A stretch of DNA of 64,000 nt from NCBI RefSeq assembly GCF_019145355.1, contig NZ_JAHSTY010000001.1, positions 1,054,001 through 1,118,000 of the forward strand, in the 5' to 3' direction. The DNA comes from Pseudomonas azadiae (GTDB taxonomy: Bacteria; Pseudomonadota; Gammaproteobacteria; Pseudomonadales; Pseudomonadaceae). Position 1 is the first letter of the stretch. Each line of letters begins with the position of its first letter. A program made the position numbers and the translations under genes. Below the pieces are notes generated by a model. It did no database searches. It was not told the origin of the DNA and saw only the letters and a list, made by a program, of their open reading frames with translations. Shown here one piece after another: positions 36,538 to 46,142 of the stretch.

Positions 36538-37925
36538 GGCCCTATCGCGGGCAAGCCCGCTCCCACAATTGCCCGAGTTGAAACACTATCCAAGGTGGGA
36601 GCTGGCTTGCCTGCGATAGCGGTCTCAAGGTCCGGCGCAAATAATGCGGCCACCGCCGATGGATTGGATGGAAAGTAAAAGTGCACGTAGGAAGCCGTCA
36701 TCCGCCCTTGTCGGTAAACCGCCTCTGCCCCGCGCCCACCATTGGGGCTCAGGCCACGAGCAATCGGCTGGCATTCGGTGCTGGTCAGGGAATGGTGATA
36801 GGTATGGCCACGCAACGTGCCTTCCGGCAGCTCGACACTTTGCAACGCCAACGCCGCCAGTTTCTTTTGCATCACCGCATCGCCCTGCAACAGGCCGACC
36901 AGTTCGGCGCGGGTGCCGTCGACATCGGTCAGCGAGTCCAGCAGGTAGAGCATGCCACCGCACTCGGCAAGCAAGGGTTTGCCGGCCGCATGGTGAGCGC
37001 GGATCGCGTCAAGCATCGGGGTGTTTTGCGACAGCGCCTGGTGGTGCAGTTCCGGGTAACCGCCGGGCAGGTAGAGGCTGTCGGCATCAGGCAATGCGCG
37101 ATCGTGAATGGGCGAGAAAAACTTCAGCTCGGCGCCCATTGCCCGCAGCAGGTCAAGACTGGCACCGTAGGTAAAAGCGAAGGCTTCGTCGCGGGCCACA
37201 GCAATACGCACGCCATTGAGCAGTGGCTCGGCCTCGATCACTTCCGGCGCGGCAAAGGTCACCGGCGGCGGCAAGGCGACTTCGCAACTGCTGCCCAGGG
37301 CTTGGGCGGCGGCGTCCAGGCGCACATCCAGGTCATTCAATTCGCTGGCCTGCACCAAACCAAGGTGGCGGCTGGGTAATTCGATACCGGTCTCACGGGA
37401 CAACGCGCCGTACCAGCGCAGGCCCTCGGTGAGGCTGCCTTCGAGCAATTGCGCATGGCGCAGGGTACCGACGCGGTTGGCCAGCACGCCGGCGAACGGC
37501 AGATCCGGCTGATAGCGCGCCAGGCCCAGCGCCAACGCGCCGAAGGTCTGGGCCATGGCCGTGCCGTCGATCACGGCCAATACCGGCACGCCGAAATGGC
37601 GCGCCAGGTCGGCGCTGGACGGAGTTCCGTCAAACAGGCCCATCACGCCTTCGATCAGGATCAGGTCCGCTTCACCTGCCGCTTCCCACAGTAACCGGCG
37701 ACTTTCCTGCTCGCCCACCATCCACATGTCCAATTGATACACCGGCGCACCGCTGGCGCGTTCGTGGATCATCGGATCGAGGAAATCCGGGCCGCATTTG
37801 AACACGCGCACCTTGCGCCCCAGGTTGCGGTGCAAACGGGCGAGCGCGGCGGTGACGGTGGTTTTGCCCTGGCCGGACGCCGGTGCGGCGATCAATACGG
37901 CCGGGCAATGACGGGGCTGATTCAA
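36534..37925 (-). CDS. cobB: Cobyrinate a,c-diamide synthase with REP-encoded tail
   Basis: Amidates the a and c side chains of (hydrogeno)byrinate. 463 residues from a TTG at 37925 that overlaps the cobO stop (TTGA). ATPase block VLIAAPASGQGKTTVTAALAR and GATase block LLAECGGMLYLLDSL are intact, with HSLTSTECQPIARG later. The native end is near SYVHFYFPSNPSAVAALFAPDL; the last ~30 residues (including AIAGKPAPT and [11 protein letters not shown]) are read from a REP doublet. This looks like a repeat inserted at the 3' end and kept in frame. Confidence 0.92.
   Translation of the reverse strand: MNQPRHCPAVLIAAPASGQGKTTVTAALARLHRNLGRKVRVFKCGPDFLDPMIHERASGAPVYQLDMWMVGEQESRRLLWEAAGEADLILIEGVMGLFDGTPSSADLARHFGVPVLAVIDGTAMAQTFGALALGLARYQPDLPFAGVLANRVGTLRHAQLLEGSLTEGLRWYGALSRETGIELPSRHLGLVQASELNDLDVRLDAAAQALGSSCEVALPPPVTFAAPEVIEAEPLLNGVRIAVARDEAFAFTYGASLDLLRAMGAELKFFSPIHDRALPDADSLYLPGGYPELHHQALSQNTPMLDAIRAHHAAGKPLLAECGGMLYLLDSLTDVDGTRAELVGLLQGDAVMQKKLAALALQSVELPEGTLRGHTYHHSLTSTECQPIARGLSPNGGRGAEAVYRQGRMTASYVHFYFPSNPSAVAALFAPDLETAIAGKPAPTLDSVSTRAIVGAGLPAIGP
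36543..36620. repeat. REP doublet within cobB 3' end
   Basis: ATCGCGGGCAAGCCCGCTCC followed ~28 bases later by GGAGCTGGCTTGCCTGCGAT. The two arms belong to different REP subfamilies. It is coding for cobB and leader for bluB. Confidence 0.88.
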
Positions 37926-38533
37926 AGTTCGACGCCCTTCTGTGCCTTGATGCCGGCCTGGAATGCGTGCTTGAGCATGCCCATCTCGGTGACGGTGTCG
38001 GCCATCTCGATCAACTCGGGCTTGGCGCCACGGCCGGTGACCACCACGTGCTGCATCGGTGGCCGAGCTTGCAGGTCGCCGAGCACCTGGTCGAGGTCGA
38101 GGTAGCCGTGCTTGAGAGCAATGTTGAGTTCGTCCAGCACCACCATGCCGATGCTCGGGTCTTGCAGCATCGCGCGGGACACCGCCCAGGCCGCTTCGGC
38201 GGCGGCGATGTCGCGCTGGCGGTCCTGGGTTTCCCAGGTAAAGCCTTCGCCCATCACATGGAAACGTACCTGCTCGGGGAAGCGGCGGAAGAACAACTCT
38301 TCGCCCGTGCTGTGGCGCCCCTTGATGAACTGCACCACGCCGCACTGCATGCCGTGGCCCATGGCCCGGGCGAGCATGCCGAACGCGGAGCTGCTCTTGC
38401 CTTTGCCGTTGCCGGTCAGCACCAGGAGCAAGCCGCACTCGTTGGGGGAATTGGCGATGCGTTCGTCGATCACGGCTTTTTTGCGCAGCATGCGCGCCAG
38501 GTGGCGTTCGTCGCGGTCGGGGGAATCGGTCAT
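37922..38533 (-). CDS. cobO: Cob(I)yrinic acid a,c-diamide adenosyltransferase
   Basis: Transfers the adenosyl group from ATP to cob(I)alamin precursors. 203 residues from ATG 38533 (GGAG ribosome site). P-loop TGNGKGKSSSAFGMLARA, VQFIKGRHSTGEE, and VLDELNIALKHGYLD identify the CobO/BtuR family. First gene after the cobalamin riboswitch, so it and the whole operon should be repressed when B12 is plentiful. Confidence 0.96.
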   Translation of the reverse strand: MTDSPDRDERHLARMLRKKAVIDERIANSPNECGLLLVLTGNGKGKSSSAFGMLARAMGHGMQCGVVQFIKGRHSTGEELFFRRFPEQVRFHVMGEGFTWETQDRQRDIAAAEAAWAVSRAMLQDPSIGMVVLDELNIALKHGYLDLDQVLGDLQARPPMQHVVVTGRGAKPELIEMADTVTEMGMLKHAFQAGIKAQKGVEL

Positions 38534-38626
38534 GACAGCTCTCCGTTGGGGCTGGACAAAAACGGCGGGCAGGAAAAAACAAAAAACAGACAGCCAAGCA
38601 TCGCCCACCGTGATGCTGTTGGATGT

Positions 38627-38850
38627 TTCAGGCCGGTCTCCGGGCTCATGAGTGGCCTGTGCATGCACAGCAGGCCAACGCTGCGCCTTCCCATATCACA
38701 TGGATACAGTGGCAATAAAGGCAGCGCCTTGACTCATTTACCGTTGCGGGGGCAGCGCCGGGATCGCGGCAGCACTGTGTACAAGTGCGCTCGCTCACCG
38801 GCTTCCCTGTTTCACTCTGTCGACGCGCACGCCACAGAGCACCTGGAACA
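38627..38850 (-). promoter_or_regulatory. Cobalamin riboswitch
   Basis: Read on the minus strand, the AdoCbl aptamer landmarks occur in order: GGAAGCCGGTG, GCTGCCCCCGCAACGGTAA (the B12 box region), TTGCCACTG, GGGAAGGC, and the closing AGCCCGGAGACCGGCC. About 94 bases of leader separate it from cobO. It should shut off the operon on binding adenosylcobalamin; whether it acts on transcription or translation is not clear, as I see no obvious terminator. Confidence 0.93.
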
Positions 38851-38960
38851 AGCCGCGAAGGTTAGTGGGTTGGGGGTGGAGCGTCAATTAAAGCTGGTGG
38901 TGTACTTGAACCATCGCACCGTCGCCCTCCTCTACCCTTACAGGTATCAAGGAGTACACC

Positions 38961-40274
38961 ATGCACAAAACAAGACTCGCCCTACTCATCATGGTCGCCG
39001 GCACCCTCGCTGCCTGCGGTGAAAGCTCCACCCTCCAGGTCTCCGACGGTACCGGACCGTCGCCCCAGTTGCCCGAACCGAACAAAACCCTGATCCCCAC
39101 CGTCAATATCGCCCCCGCCATCGGCTGGCCCGAAGGCGTGAAGCCCACGGCCGCCGCCGGCACCCAAATAGCGGCGTTCGCCGAAGGCCTGGACCATCCG
39201 CGCTGGCTGTATGTGCTGCCCAATGGCGACGTGCTGGTGGCGGAAACCAACGCGCCGCCCAAGCCGGACGACGCCAAGGGCATTCGTGGCTGGGTCATGG
39301 AGAAAGTCATGGGCCGTGCCGGCGCCGGCGTGCCGAGCGCGAATCGCATCACATTGCTGCGTGACGCCGACCACGACGGCGTCGCGGAGACACGGACAGT
39401 GTTCCTGGAAAATCTCAATTCCCCCTTTGGCATGACACTGGTCGGCAACGACCTGTACGTGGCCGACTCGGACAAGCTGCTGCGCTTTGCCTATCAACCG
39501 GGTGAAACCGCGATCAAGGGCGCCGGTACGACAGTCGTCGACCTGCCCGGCGGCCCCCTGAACCACCACTGGACTAAAAACGTGGTGGCTAGCAAGGACG
39601 GCAGCAAGCTGTACGTAAGCGTGGGCTCCAACAGCAATGTCGGCGAAAACGGGCTTGAAGCGGAACAGGGCCGAGCGGCGATCTGGGAAGTGGATCGCGC
39701 CAGCGGCCAGCACCGTATCTTCGCCTCCGGCCTGCGCAACCCGAACGGCATGGCGTGGGAGCCGCAGAGCGGCAAGCTGTGGACGGCAGTGAACGAGCGT
39801 GACGAGATCGGCAGCGACCTGGTGCCCGACTACATCACTTCGGTCAAGGATGGCGGTTTCTATGGCTGGCCGTTCAGTTATTACGGGCAGCATGTGGATG
39901 TGCGTGTGACACCGCAGAACCTGGACCTGGTGGCCAAGGCGATTGCGCCGGACTACGCGGTCGGCCCGCACACCGCTTCGTTGGGCCTGACCTTTACCGA
40001 AGGCAGCAAACTTCCGGCGCCGTTCAGCAATGGCGCGTTTATCGGGCAGCACGGTTCGTGGAATCGCAAGCCGCACAGTGGTTATAAGGTGATCTTCGTG
40101 CCGTTTGAAGGTGGCAAGCCGACAGGGCAGCCGGTGGATGTGCTGACCGGGTTTCTCGATAAGGATGAAAAGGCCATGGGCCGGCCGGTGGGTGTGGTGA
40201 TTGACCAGCAGGGGGGGTTGCTGGTGGCGGATGATGTGGGGAATACGGTGTGGCGGGTGTCGGGGGCCAAGTAG
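38961..40274 (+). CDS. PQQ-type sugar (sorbosone) dehydrogenase-like lipoprotein
   Basis: 437 residues. Lipoprotein signal [19 protein letters not shown] (Cys19). The rest is a six-bladed beta-propeller of the glucose/sorbosone dehydrogenase family: [51 protein letters not shown] [14 protein letters not shown] and [12 protein letters not shown]. Likely periplasmic, membrane-anchored PQQ-dependent oxidation; substrate unknown. Convergent toward repeat element B; no pqq genes nearby. Confidence 0.86.
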   Translation: MHKTRLALLIMVAGTLAACGESSTLQVSDGTGPSPQLPEPNKTLIPTVNIAPAIGWPEGVKPTAAAGTQIAAFAEGLDHPRWLYVLPNGDVLVAETNAPPKPDDAKGIRGWVMEKVMGRAGAGVPSANRITLLRDADHDGVAETRTVFLENLNSPFGMTLVGNDLYVADSDKLLRFAYQPGETAIKGAGTTVVDLPGGPLNHHWTKNVVASKDGSKLYVSVGSNSNVGENGLEAEQGRAAIWEVDRASGQHRIFASGLRNPNGMAWEPQSGKLWTAVNERDEIGSDLVPDYITSVKDGGFYGWPFSYYGQHVDVRVTPQNLDLVAKAIAPDYAVGPHTASLGLTFTEGSKLPAPFSNGAFIGQHGSWNRKPHSGYKVIFVPFEGGKPTGQPVDVLTGFLDKDEKAMGRPVGVVIDQQGGLLVADDVGNTVWRVSGAK

Positions 40275-40628
40275 GCTATCTTGGGCAGATCACAAAACAG
40301 TTTGTTGCCGTGGCGGCCTTTGGGCCGACCAGGCTGTTGGGGTTGGACGGGTACATATCCGTTATTTGGGTCACGGCGGCTATGGGTTCCGCCCTTACGG
40401 CGGGTCACTTTGGAAAAGCCGGAATGCCGGCCCAGCCCAAAGTAACCAAAGGGCTCTTGCCCCACCACTCGGTACCTCGCTTAGGCTCGGTATGCCCTCA
40501 CTCCGGCTTGAATCCGTGGGCCGCCGTCATGGGCCATCCATGGCCCAGGACGGCTAACCCGGCGTCCTGCCGGGTTACCCACGAATTCAAGCCTGCGTTC
40601 GGCCAGCGTGGTTGACGGGGCGCCTGAG

Positions 40629-40742
<114 letters not shown>

Positions 40743-40779
40743 GCAGTCTGAGGTCTATCTGATGTATGGAGATCAAACT

Positions 40780-40866
40780 GTGGGAGCGGGCTTGCTCGCG
40801 AATGCGGTGGATCAGTTACAGATGCACTCGCTGACACACCGCATTCGCGAGCAAGCCCGCTCCCAC
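40780..40866. repeat. REP doublet of the CGGGCTTGCTCGCGAA family
   Basis: Inverted arms GGAGCGGGCTTGCTCGCGAA and complement, inside nested element B. This subfamily differs from the AGCTGGCTTGCCTGCGAT type in element A. Confidence 0.9.
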
Positions 40867-41211
40867 AGTTTTAACCGAGTTCGACACGAATACCGGTCGG
40901 CTCTAAGGCCGCCGCGCTTTGGCTTTTGATCTGGGATCGCCCCGTCAACCACGCTGGCCGGAATTCGACAGTGATTTGGGGGGTAAACCGGCAGGACGCC
41001 GGTTTAGCCGCCCCGCGCCATGGATGGCGCGTGGCGGCGGCCCCCCAAATCAGTGTCGGATTACGGGCATGCCGAGCCTAGGCGAGGCACCGAGTGGTGG
41101 GGCGAGGACTTTTTGGTTACTTTTTGGTCCTTCAAAAAGTGACCCGCTGTAAGAGCGGAACCCTAAGTAGCCGTTACCGCAGCAACGGATATGTACACCG
41201 AAAAAACCCTC

Positions 41212-41751
41212 TCAAGGATTACGCGCCAGATTCCCCGGCAACACCCGCTTGGCACTCAGATAAGCATTCTGCCAATACGCCTTGGACAAGGTATCCAGCT
41301 TCACCGTCCCCCCCGTTTGCGGCGCATGCACAAAGCGGCCCTCACCCACATAGATGCCGGCGTGGCTGACCTGCGAACCACCGCCGGTGGCGAAGAACAG
41401 CAGGTCGCCGGTCTGCAGGTTCTGCTCGCTGACATCTTGCGCGCGCATCACGATCAGTTCGCGGGTGGTGCGCGGCAAAGAGATTCCGGCGGCGTCGCGG
41501 AAGACAAAACCGATCAGGCCACTGCAATCAAACCCCGAGTCCGGCGTGTTGCCGCCCCAACGGTATGGCGTGCCGACCAGGCCGAGCGCGCGAAAGAGCA
41601 CGTCGTCGGCCGCCGGCGAGAAATTCTGGGTGGAATAGTTGAACACCGGCTTAGGCTTGACCGCGACAGGCGCGGGCGGCGGTGGGCGGCTGGCGCAGGC
41701 GCTGAGCAACGCGGCGCAAACAAGGAGCATAAGGCGGGCCGAGGTCGACAT
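41212..41751 (-). CDS. NlpC/P60 (C40) lipoprotein peptidase 1
   Basis: 179 residues. Lipobox LSAC (Cys19) then a proline-rich linker and an NlpC/P60 cysteine-peptidase domain: Cys76 in GFDCSGLIGFVF, His in QVSHAGIYVG and His in RFVHAPQTGG. Predicted peptidoglycan D,L-endopeptidase (MepS/Spr-like) anchored to the outer membrane. A second paralogue lies 144 bases upstream on the same strand. Confidence 0.92.
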   Translation of the reverse strand: MSTSARLMLLVCAALLSACASRPPPPAPVAVKPKPVFNYSTQNFSPAADDVLFRALGLVGTPYRWGGNTPDSGFDCSGLIGFVFRDAAGISLPRTTRELIVMRAQDVSEQNLQTGDLLFFATGGGSQVSHAGIYVGEGRFVHAPQTGGTVKLDTLSKAYWQNAYLSAKRVLPGNLARNP

Positions 41752-41895
41752 GTGCAGAACAATCCTGGTCTGGATGCGGCTTTCGCTGCCGAACGCTGAA
41801 AACCAGAACGCGCAAGCAAGGCTCGCGCGAACGGATTACAGCAATGTCCAGGGATTCTAGCGCTTACACGTCAAACTTCAAGTATCACTTTAAGT

Positions 41896-42525
41896 TTACT
41901 TACTGGCGGTAACCGTAGTCGGGGCCATCGCGAGTGCGCGCTTGGCTTCGATGAAGGTTTTGCTCCAGTAGCTGTCGCCCAGGCTGTCGACACGAACACC
42001 ACCACTGCGACGGCTGCTGGAGTGGATAAACTGGTTATCGCCCAGGTAGATACCGGCATGGCTGACACGACCACGGCCTGCCGTACTGAAGAAAAGCAGA
42101 TCACCGGGCTTGAGGTTGTTGCGTGCGACCAACGGTGCTTTCACGTTGATCATTTCGCGGGTGGAGCGCGGCAGGTTCATGCCGGCTTCTTCACGAAACA
42201 GGTAGCCGATGAAACCGCTGCAGTCGAACCCGGCTTCGGACGTACCGCCGAAACGGTAACGGGTACCGATCAGGGACATGCCGCGTTCAAGGATGCTGTC
42301 GGCCAGTACCGGAAGCTGATAAGGCTTGCTGCCGGAGAAATCGGCCAGTTCCTTTTCAGTTGCCACCTCTTCTTCATATACGGAAGAAGACTGTGCGGCG
42401 ACGAATTTTGCCTGGGACTGTTGTTGAGGCTTCTGCTGCTCAACCACCTGTTGAGGGTGGGAGGCGCAGCCAAACAACAGGGTAACGAGTGCGAGAGGCA
42501 CGAGGGGTGCGAAGCGATTTAGCAT
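41896..42525 (-). CDS. NlpC/P60 (C40) lipoprotein peptidase 2
   Basis: 209 residues from ATG 42525 (an in-frame GTG lies six bases earlier). Lipobox LFGC (Cys20), a Gln-rich linker (VVEQQKPQQQSQAK), then the catalytic Cys102 in GFDCSGFIGYLF, RVSHAGIYLG and QFIHSSSRRSGG. Same fold and order as its neighbour, so a tandem duplication with divergence of the linker. Predicted murein endopeptidase. Confidence 0.92.
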   Translation of the reverse strand: MLNRFAPLVPLALVTLLFGCASHPQQVVEQQKPQQQSQAKFVAAQSSSVYEEEVATEKELADFSGSKPYQLPVLADSILERGMSLIGTRYRFGGTSEAGFDCSGFIGYLFREEAGMNLPRSTREMINVKAPLVARNNLKPGDLLFFSTAGRGRVSHAGIYLGDNQFIHSSSRRSGGVRVDSLGDSYWSKTFIEAKRALAMAPTTVTASK

Positions 42526-42734
42526 GGGCACGACCGTGGCTGGTATGTAAAGAAGCCGAGACTATGCCTTCTATCACATCGATTTGCAAATTCAATCGTG
42601 GCTTATGTGACTTGGCGATTGGACCCTGACATCTAAGCCGTAATTCCATTTATCGGTTCAAATGCGCGGTCAAACAGGCCATAACGCAGGATTTCTGGCG
42701 CCTGTAAAATGCCGAACCCCAACGAATCAACGAG

Positions 42735-43439
42735 TTACCAGCCCAACGTCTCTTTGAGAAAAGGGATCGTCAATTTTCGTTGTGCCTGTAAAGAGGCCTG
42801 ATCGAGCTGCTCGAGCAACTCGAACAATGCACTCATGCTGCGGGTGCCACGGGTGAGGATAAAATGCCCGACCTCGTCGGTGAGGTGCAGGCCGCGCCGC
42901 GATGCGCGCAATTGGAGGGCACGCAATTTGTCTTCGTCGGACAGCGGGCGCATCTGGAAGATCAACGCCAGGGTCATGCGCGACTTGAGGTCGGCCAGCT
43001 TGATCGGCAATTCGCGTGGCGAGGTAGAGGCTGCGATCAGCAGGCGCCGCCCGCTGTCACGCAAACGATTGAACAGGTGAAACAGCGCCTCTTCCCAATC
43101 CGCCTTGCCGGCAATCGCCTGCAAGTCGTCCAGACAGACCAGTTCGTATTGCTCAAGATGGTCGAAGATGCCGATACCGCGGTCCATCAACTCGGCAAGG
43201 GGCAGGTAGACCGCCGGCTCGCCCATCTGCTCGAAACGCAGGCAGGCGGCCTGCAACAGGTGGGTACGCCCTACGCCGTGCTTGCCCCACAGGTAGATAA
43301 GGCTTTCGGTCCACCCGGCGTCGGCTTCGCAAAGCCGCTCGACATAGCCGAGTGCAGCGGCATTGGCGCCTGGGTAGTAGTTGATAAAGGTGGCGTCATC
43401 ACGCAGACGCACACCCAAGGGCAGCTGAATCGGTTTCAT
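42735..43439 (-). CDS. hda: DnaA regulatory inactivator Hda
   Basis: AAA+ protein that, with the sliding clamp, stimulates ATP hydrolysis by DnaA. 234 residues. N-terminal clamp-binding motif MKPIQLPLGV (QLxLP-like), P-loop LWGKHGVGRTHLLQA, Walker B LVCLDDLQAI, sensor LIAASTSPREL and the C-terminal lid. The standard neighbour of the PerM/AI-2E gene in Pseudomonas. Confidence 0.94.
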   Translation of the reverse strand: MKPIQLPLGVRLRDDATFINYYPGANAAALGYVERLCEADAGWTESLIYLWGKHGVGRTHLLQAACLRFEQMGEPAVYLPLAELMDRGIGIFDHLEQYELVCLDDLQAIAGKADWEEALFHLFNRLRDSGRRLLIAASTSPRELPIKLADLKSRMTLALIFQMRPLSDEDKLRALQLRASRRGLHLTDEVGHFILTRGTRSMSALFELLEQLDQASLQAQRKLTIPFLKETLGW

Positions 43440-43606
43440 GCTGACTGAACGGCTCCAAACGAACCGTTAGTGGCCTCTGTGTAAAGTTTGCAAAGTTTAT
43501 ACCCGTGACGCCGGGCGCACAATGCAACAGACTCCAAGCAAAATCAAAGGTTTGCGTTAACCCGTTGGATTCACGAAGATTGTTTGACGTTACGGCGCCA
43601 CAAATA

Positions 43607-43632
43607 ACAAACCCGGCCGGAGCCGGGTTTGT
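43607..43632 (-). terminator. Terminator after AI-2E permease gene
   Basis: CAAACCCGGC-CGGA-GCCGGGTTTG stem 10 bases beyond the permease stop; A/T flanks allow use on either strand, insulating hda. Confidence 0.75.
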
Positions 43633-43642
43633 GATGCACCGA

Positions 43643-44716
43643 TTACAAGTCGGGGTCTTCGACCCCCGTATACACTTCCGAGTCCTTGTACAGATCGTGC
43701 ACATGGCGCACCAGCACCATGATCACCGCCGCCACCGGCAGCGCCAACAGGATGCCGGTAAACCCGAACAATTCACCGCCCGCCAGGATCGCAAAGATCA
43801 CCGCCACCGGGTGCAGGCCGATCCGATCGCCTACCAGCAACGGCGTCAGCACCATGCCTTCCAGGGCCTGGCCCACCATGAACACCGCCACGATCCCGAG
43901 CATCGGGTACAGGTCGCCGCCAAACTGGAACAGCCCCGCCACCAGGGCCGCGCCGATACCGATCACAAACCCCATATACGGCACGATAGCCGCCAGGCCG
44001 GCGATCAGGCCGATCAACAGGCCCAGCTCCAGACCAATCGCCATCAAGCCCGCAGCGTAAATGATCCCCAGAGCAAGCATCACCAGCAACTGGCCACGCA
44101 CAAAGGCACCCAGCACCTCATGGCATTCCTCGGCCAGGGAGACGATGCGCTCCTCACGGTTGCGCGGCAGCAGGCTGCGGATCTTGGCCATCATGATGTC
44201 CCAGTCGCGCAGTAGGTAGAACGCGACCACCGGGATCAGCACCAGGTTGGTCAACCAGCCGATCAGCGCCAGGCTGGACGCGGTCGCCTGGCTGAGGATG
44301 ACCCCGACGATATCGGTGGTCTGGCCCATGTGTTCGCTGATGGCCGCCTTGACCTTGTCAAACTTCCAGAACCCATCCGACAGCCCCAGCTTGGCCTGGG
44401 CCCACGGCATGGCCGTGTGCTGCAGCCAATCGAGCATCTGCGGCGCCAGCTCATACAGGCGAAACAGTTGCTTGGCCAACATCGGCACCAGCACCAGCAC
44501 CAACGCCGTGATGATCAAGGTAAACAGGGCGAACACCGCCACCACGCCCCAGGTACGTGACAAGCCGGCCTTCTCCAGGCGATCCACCACGGGATCGAAC
44601 AGATAGGCCAACAACAACGCCACCAGGAACGGCGTCAGGATCGAATGCAGCAAGAATACAAAGACGCACAGCAGGACAATCCCGCCAAGCCACACCCAAC
44701 GACGCGTATCCGCCAT
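43643..44716 (-). CDS. AI-2E transporter family (PerM-like) permease
   Basis: 357 residues, about eight membrane helices, starting MADTRRWVWLGGIVLLCVFVFLLHSILTPF and with the family segments LLAYLFDPVVDRLEK and GLHPVAVIFAILAGGELFGFTGILLALPVAAV. Despite the family name, few members move autoinducer-2; function is unproven here. Follows the DUF2066 gene by 32 bases, probably one operon. Confidence 0.9.
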   Translation of the reverse strand: MADTRRWVWLGGIVLLCVFVFLLHSILTPFLVALLLAYLFDPVVDRLEKAGLSRTWGVVAVFALFTLIITALVLVLVPMLAKQLFRLYELAPQMLDWLQHTAMPWAQAKLGLSDGFWKFDKVKAAISEHMGQTTDIVGVILSQATASSLALIGWLTNLVLIPVVAFYLLRDWDIMMAKIRSLLPRNREERIVSLAEECHEVLGAFVRGQLLVMLALGIIYAAGLMAIGLELGLLIGLIAGLAAIVPYMGFVIGIGAALVAGLFQFGGDLYPMLGIVAVFMVGQALEGMVLTPLLVGDRIGLHPVAVIFAILAGGELFGFTGILLALPVAAVIMVLVRHVHDLYKDSEVYTGVEDPDL

Positions 44717-44748
44717 AAACCACTCCAGCTATATAAAGAAGAAAACTG

Positions 44749-45789
44749 CTACCAACGAAAACGCAGTTGGGCCTGAGGCTCAGGCGCAGCAGTTGGCTGA
44801 GCGCCATCCGCCAACGGCTGTTGAACCGGCGCCTCACCGGCAGGAATCTCCTGCAACTTGGCCAGGCTCAACTGGGTACGCAACTGATCGGCACTGCCGT
44901 TGACGCGATACACAATGCGATCGCCCTCCACCCGCTGCGGCTGACCGCCGAAGGGTTCGAGCAGATGGCCCAGCGCGGCATAGCGCTCAAGGGTCATGCC
45001 CTGCACTTCCAGCAACTGTTCGGCGCTCACGCCAGGCTTGACTGCAAAGCGCGGTGCCAGTTTCTGGCTGACCGCCAGCATCACCGCGTCCGCCACGGCG
45101 CCCGTGTCGGCACCTTGCGCGGTGCCCTGCTCGCTTTTGTCGCCCAACCACAGGCGCCATTTGGCCTGCCATTGGCTGCCTTCCTGGCGCGCGTGCACGG
45201 CCAGCAAGGCGTCGGCACCGTAGCGCTCGGAGGCGGCGCGCAATGGCGTGGCATCAGCACTTTCCAGGTTCGGTGCGGTGGCGACTACCTGCTCATCCAG
45301 GTCGCCCAGCGGCAGGCGCAGCGGCAAGCCACGGTGTTGCGCCGCCCGACGCAGCGCCTGCGCGACGGTCTGGCCATCGCCGACCAGGCTGCTGCCTTCG
45401 GTGGAGTCGTTCAGCCACCAGCTGAGGATTGACGGCCGGTTGCTGCCCCAGATCGACAAGCCTGCTTCACGCAGCACACGATCAGTGCTCACCGGATCGA
45501 AATCAACTTGCAGACTTTCCGGCGGGCCGGCGTCATAGCCGTATTGCGTGATGATTTGCTGCGGGTCTTTACGGACCGCCGCCAGGCCCGGGCCCTCGGC
45601 CGCCTTGGCATCGCCGGTCAGGCGTATCACCAGGGTCTGCACGGCGCGTTGGGTGGCCTGGTCGCGCTCTTGCGCAGACTGGCTGCCGACCGGTTCGAGT
45701 ACTTGATACAGGCCATTGAGTGTTTCGGCATGACTCGCCAGGCTGACCAATGACAAGCAGCCTACAAAGAAGAATTTACACAGACGCAT
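44749..45789 (-). CDS. DUF2066 periplasmic protein
   Basis: 346 residues from ATG 45789, signal peptide MRLCKFFFVGCLSLVSLASHA, mature start ETLNGLYQVLEPVGSQSAQERDQA. DUF2066 body with VRLTGD-type block VIRLTGDAKAAEG and SILSWWLNDSTEGSS. Function unknown; conserved position opposite purM in pseudomonads. Encodes the first gene of a DUF2066-PerM unit. Confidence 0.88.
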   Translation of the reverse strand: MRLCKFFFVGCLSLVSLASHAETLNGLYQVLEPVGSQSAQERDQATQRAVQTLVIRLTGDAKAAEGPGLAAVRKDPQQIITQYGYDAGPPESLQVDFDPVSTDRVLREAGLSIWGSNRPSILSWWLNDSTEGSSLVGDGQTVAQALRRAAQHRGLPLRLPLGDLDEQVVATAPNLESADATPLRAASERYGADALLAVHARQEGSQWQAKWRLWLGDKSEQGTAQGADTGAVADAVMLAVSQKLAPRFAVKPGVSAEQLLEVQGMTLERYAALGHLLEPFGGQPQRVEGDRIVYRVNGSADQLRTQLSLAKLQEIPAGEAPVQQPLADGAQPTAAPEPQAQLRFRW

Positions 45790-46142
45790 GGAAGATTCCC
45801 GAACGACAAATTTAGCGGCTGGATCAGACCGCGTGGACTCGGTTTGGCAGGGCTGTGACCACAGCAACCGGCAAAACACTCACGGGTCCCGGTAGTTTTG
45901 GTACTGTCATAACGATAGCGAGTTAAAGGCTATACCTTAATACGTGCCAAAGCCGAGCCGATCAGCATTTTTTTAACCGGCTTTTTTACCGATATGCCCC
46001 TGCCCGTCGGCCCGAGGATGGCCGCTGCCCCTCAAGCCTGATAAAATCGCGCGCCTTCGCAGACCGTCAACGGCTGGGCCTTTTACCAAAAGCGCCTGCC
46101 CGCCCGGTCGTTACCCAGAAATCCCCCCTAAAGGCCTGGATC
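45790..46142. other. Divergent promoter region of DUF2066 and purM
   Basis: 353 bases without a gene. It holds T-rich CATTTTTTTAACCGGCTTTT near 45965 and a -10-like GATAAAAT about 100 bases before purM. No palindromic purine operator was recognised. Confidence 0.4.

Noticed and set aside
36534..38597. Apparent 687-residue frame joining cobB to sequence overlapping cobO
   Set aside because: The part beyond 37925 is a shifted reading of cobO; the TTGA overlap and CobB N-terminal motif place the real start at 37925.
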